A stretch of 44,226 nucleotides of DNA, taken from positions 1 through 44,226 of the forward strand of contig JARSSH010000070.1 of the NCBI GenBank assembly GCA_029624815.1, in the 5' to 3' direction. The DNA comes from Candidatus Competibacter sp. GTDB lineage: Bacteria; Pseudomonadota; Gammaproteobacteria; Competibacterales; Competibacteraceae. The notes beneath the pieces are model-generated. The model had not been told where the DNA came from and did no database searches. It saw nothing but the letters and a program-made list of their open reading frames with translations. The first letter of the stretch is position 1. Each line of letters opens with the position of its first letter. Shown here one piece after another: positions 42,570 through 44,226 of the stretch. The translations under genes and the position numbers were made by a program.

Positions 42570-44204
42570 GTGGAACGCGAAAGTATGGAATACGATGTGG
42601 TCATCGTCGGCGCCGGCCCTTCCGGCCTGTCGGCGGCCATCCGCCTGAAACAACTGGCGGCGGAGCAAAATCAGGACATCGGTGTCTGCGTGCTGGAAAA
42701 AGGCTCCGAAGTCGGCGCGCACATCCTGTCTGGCGCGGTGGTGGAGCCCCGCGCCCTGGACGAACTGATTCCGGACTGGAAGGAACGGGGCGCGCCGCTG
42801 AACACGCCGGCCACGGAGGACCGATTCCTGTTCCTGACCCGCGAGACCTCGTACCGCTTGCTCACGCCGCCGCAGATGAACAATCACGGCAACTACATCA
42901 TCAGTCTGGGCAACCTGTGCCGCTGGCTGGCCACGCAGGCCGAGGAATTGGGCGTGGAGATCTACCCCGGTTTCGCCGCCGCCGAAGTGCTGTACAACGA
43001 CAGCGGCGCGGTGGTGGGCGTCGCCACCGGCGACATGGGCGTCAGCCGGGAGGGCCAGCCGACCGAACAGTTCGCGCCGGGCATGGAACTGCGCGCCCGC
43101 TACACGATCTTCGCCGAAGGCTGCCGCGGCTCGCTGACCAAGACCCTGTTCGACCGCTTCAATCTGCGCGACGGCGTGGACCCGCAAACTTACGGCATCG
43201 GCATCAAGGAGCTGTGGGAAGTGGACCCGGCCCAGCACCAGCCGGGCAAGATCGTGCATACGGTCGGCTGGCCGCTGGATGCCAGCACCTACGGCGGCTC
43301 TTTCCTGTATCACATGGAGGACAACCAGGTGGCGGTGGGCTTCGTGATCGGCCTGGGCTACGAGAACCCACATCTGTCGCCGTTCGACGAATTCCAGCGC
43401 TTCAAGACCCACCCCGACCTCCGTTCCACCTTCGAGGGCGGCCGGCGCATCGCCTACGGCGCGCGCGCCATTTCGGCCGGCGGCTTTCAGTCGATTCCCA
43501 AGCTGACTTTCCCCGGCGGCCTGCTGATCGGCGACACCGCCGGCTTCCTCAACATGCCCAAGATCAAAGGCACCCACACGGCGATGAAATCCGGCATGGT
43601 GGCGGCCGAGGCGCTGTTTGGGGCGGCGGCGGCGGGGCGCGGTGCCGACGAGGTGGCGGAGTATCCCGAGCGGCTTCGCCAGAGCTGGTTGTGGGAAGAA
43701 CTCTATCAGGTTCGCAACGTCAAGCCGTCGTTCAGTTGGGGGCTGTGGGCGGCGATCGCCTATTCGGCGCTCGATACCTACCTGTTCCGGGGCAAGGCGC
43801 CGTGGACCTTTCACCACAAGCCGGATCACGCCAAGCTGAAGAAGGCGTCCGAATGCCCGAAGATCGAGTATCCCAAGCCGGACGGCGTGATCAGCTTCGA
43901 CAAGCTGTCCTCGGTGTTCATCTCCAACACCAACCATGAGGAAGATCAGCCCTGCCACCTGACGCTGAAGGATCCGACCGTGCCGATCCAGGTCAACCTG
44001 GCGCTGTACGACGCGCCCGAGCAGCGCTACTGCCCGGCCGGGGTGTATGAAATCGTTCGCGACGGCGAGGGCGGCAATCCCCGCCTACAGATCAACGCCC
44101 AGAACTGCGTGCATTGCAAGACCTGCGACATCAAGGATCCGACCCAGAACATCAACTGGGTCACGCCGGAAGGCGGCGGCGGACCGAATTATCCGAATAT
44201 GTAG
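42570..44204 (+). CDS. Electron transfer flavoprotein-ubiquinone oxidoreductase
   Basis: ETF-QO passes electrons from reduced ETF, fed by acyl-CoA dehydrogenases, to ubiquinone in the membrane. The 544-residue protein has the FAD-binding [50 protein letters not shown] and [20 protein letters not shown]-terminal 4Fe-4S ferredoxin region follows ([28 protein letters not shown]), ending [10 protein letters not shown], all standard. The start is GTG 42570 with AAGGAG at ideal spacing. It links functionally to the fatty-acyl genes at 7388-9928, though it is not adjacent. The window ends 22 bases after its stop. Confidence 0.96.
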   Translation: MERESMEYDVVIVGAGPSGLSAAIRLKQLAAEQNQDIGVCVLEKGSEVGAHILSGAVVEPRALDELIPDWKERGAPLNTPATEDRFLFLTRETSYRLLTPPQMNNHGNYIISLGNLCRWLATQAEELGVEIYPGFAAAEVLYNDSGAVVGVATGDMGVSREGQPTEQFAPGMELRARYTIFAEGCRGSLTKTLFDRFNLRDGVDPQTYGIGIKELWEVDPAQHQPGKIVHTVGWPLDASTYGGSFLYHMEDNQVAVGFVIGLGYENPHLSPFDEFQRFKTHPDLRSTFEGGRRIAYGARAISAGGFQSIPKLTFPGGLLIGDTAGFLNMPKIKGTHTAMKSGMVAAEALFGAAAAGRGADEVAEYPERLRQSWLWEELYQVRNVKPSFSWGLWAAIAYSALDTYLFRGKAPWTFHHKPDHAKLKKASECPKIEYPKPDGVISFDKLSSVFISNTNHEEDQPCHLTLKDPTVPIQVNLALYDAPEQRYCPAGVYEIVRDGEGGNPRLQINAQNCVHCKTCDIKDPTQNINWVTPEGGGGPNYPNM

Positions 44205-44226
44205 CAGCTTTCGCGGCTTCGGAAGA

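Overview
The window is 44,226 bases of GC-rich DNA. It is chromosomal and reads as a free-living gammaproteobacterium. Three things support this: the order pcnB-folK-panB-panC; the block TPR lipoprotein-lolB-ispE-tRNA-Gln-prs-rplY-pth diverging from hemA-prfA-prmC, which is the arrangement known from Pseudomonas-type genomes; and LPS and outer-membrane lipoprotein genes (waaA, lolB). I cannot place it to genus from sequence alone. No transposase, integrase, rRNA or CRISPR array was seen. Four tRNAs are present (Glu-CTC, Arg-CCT, Gln-TTG, Ser-TGA).

Layout. 1-974: AT-richer, gene-poor leader with decayed-looking repeats, then tRNA-Glu (minus). 1155-4817: pcnB, folK, panB, panC (RNA polyadenylation, folate, pantothenate), then tRNA-Arg. 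4961-7088 (minus): AlkB-like dioxygenase, NRDE/TANGO2-type protein and an orphan FixJ-like regulator. 7388-9928 (plus): an ECHDC3-type crotonase homologue and an acyl-CoA synthetase, converging on prpE and mdh (minus). 13692-15737: cysZ and waaA. 15772-21449 (minus): pth, rplY, prs, tRNA-Gln, ispE, lolB, TPR lipoprotein. 21667-25347 (plus): hemA, prfA, prmC and a small unknown protein. 25366-27219: ald and creA, divergent.

The most interesting region is 27274-37505, one long minus-strand gene series. In transcription order it reads: REC-PAS-GGDEF-EAL c-di-GMP protein, periplasmic solute-binding protein, membrane histidine kinase of the phytochrome-kinase type, Rcp1-like single-domain response regulator, a two-domain protein (true receiver plus a C-terminal helical domain resembling KaiA/RsbU-N), KaiB, double-domain KaiC with the Ser-Thr phosphorylation pair conserved, and penicillin-binding protein 1C. 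Several joints are 4-bp stop/start overlaps. The order [KaiA-like]-KaiB-KaiC and the receiver + KaiA-like architecture suggest a complete non-cyanobacterial Kai timer. It appears wired to a two-component input, with a c-di-GMP enzyme and a cell-wall synthase as possible partners. The KaiB and KaiC assignments are firm; the KaiA-like call is a pattern-based inference.

37805-44204: a 5'-truncated sirtuin remnant, a 70-residue unknown protein, a DUF1223 thioredoxin-like exported protein, a repeat-rich spacer, tRNA-Ser, a class I glutamine amidotransferase, a methyltransferase/glycosyltransferase pair, and ETF-ubiquinone oxidoreductase, which ends 22 bases before the window does.
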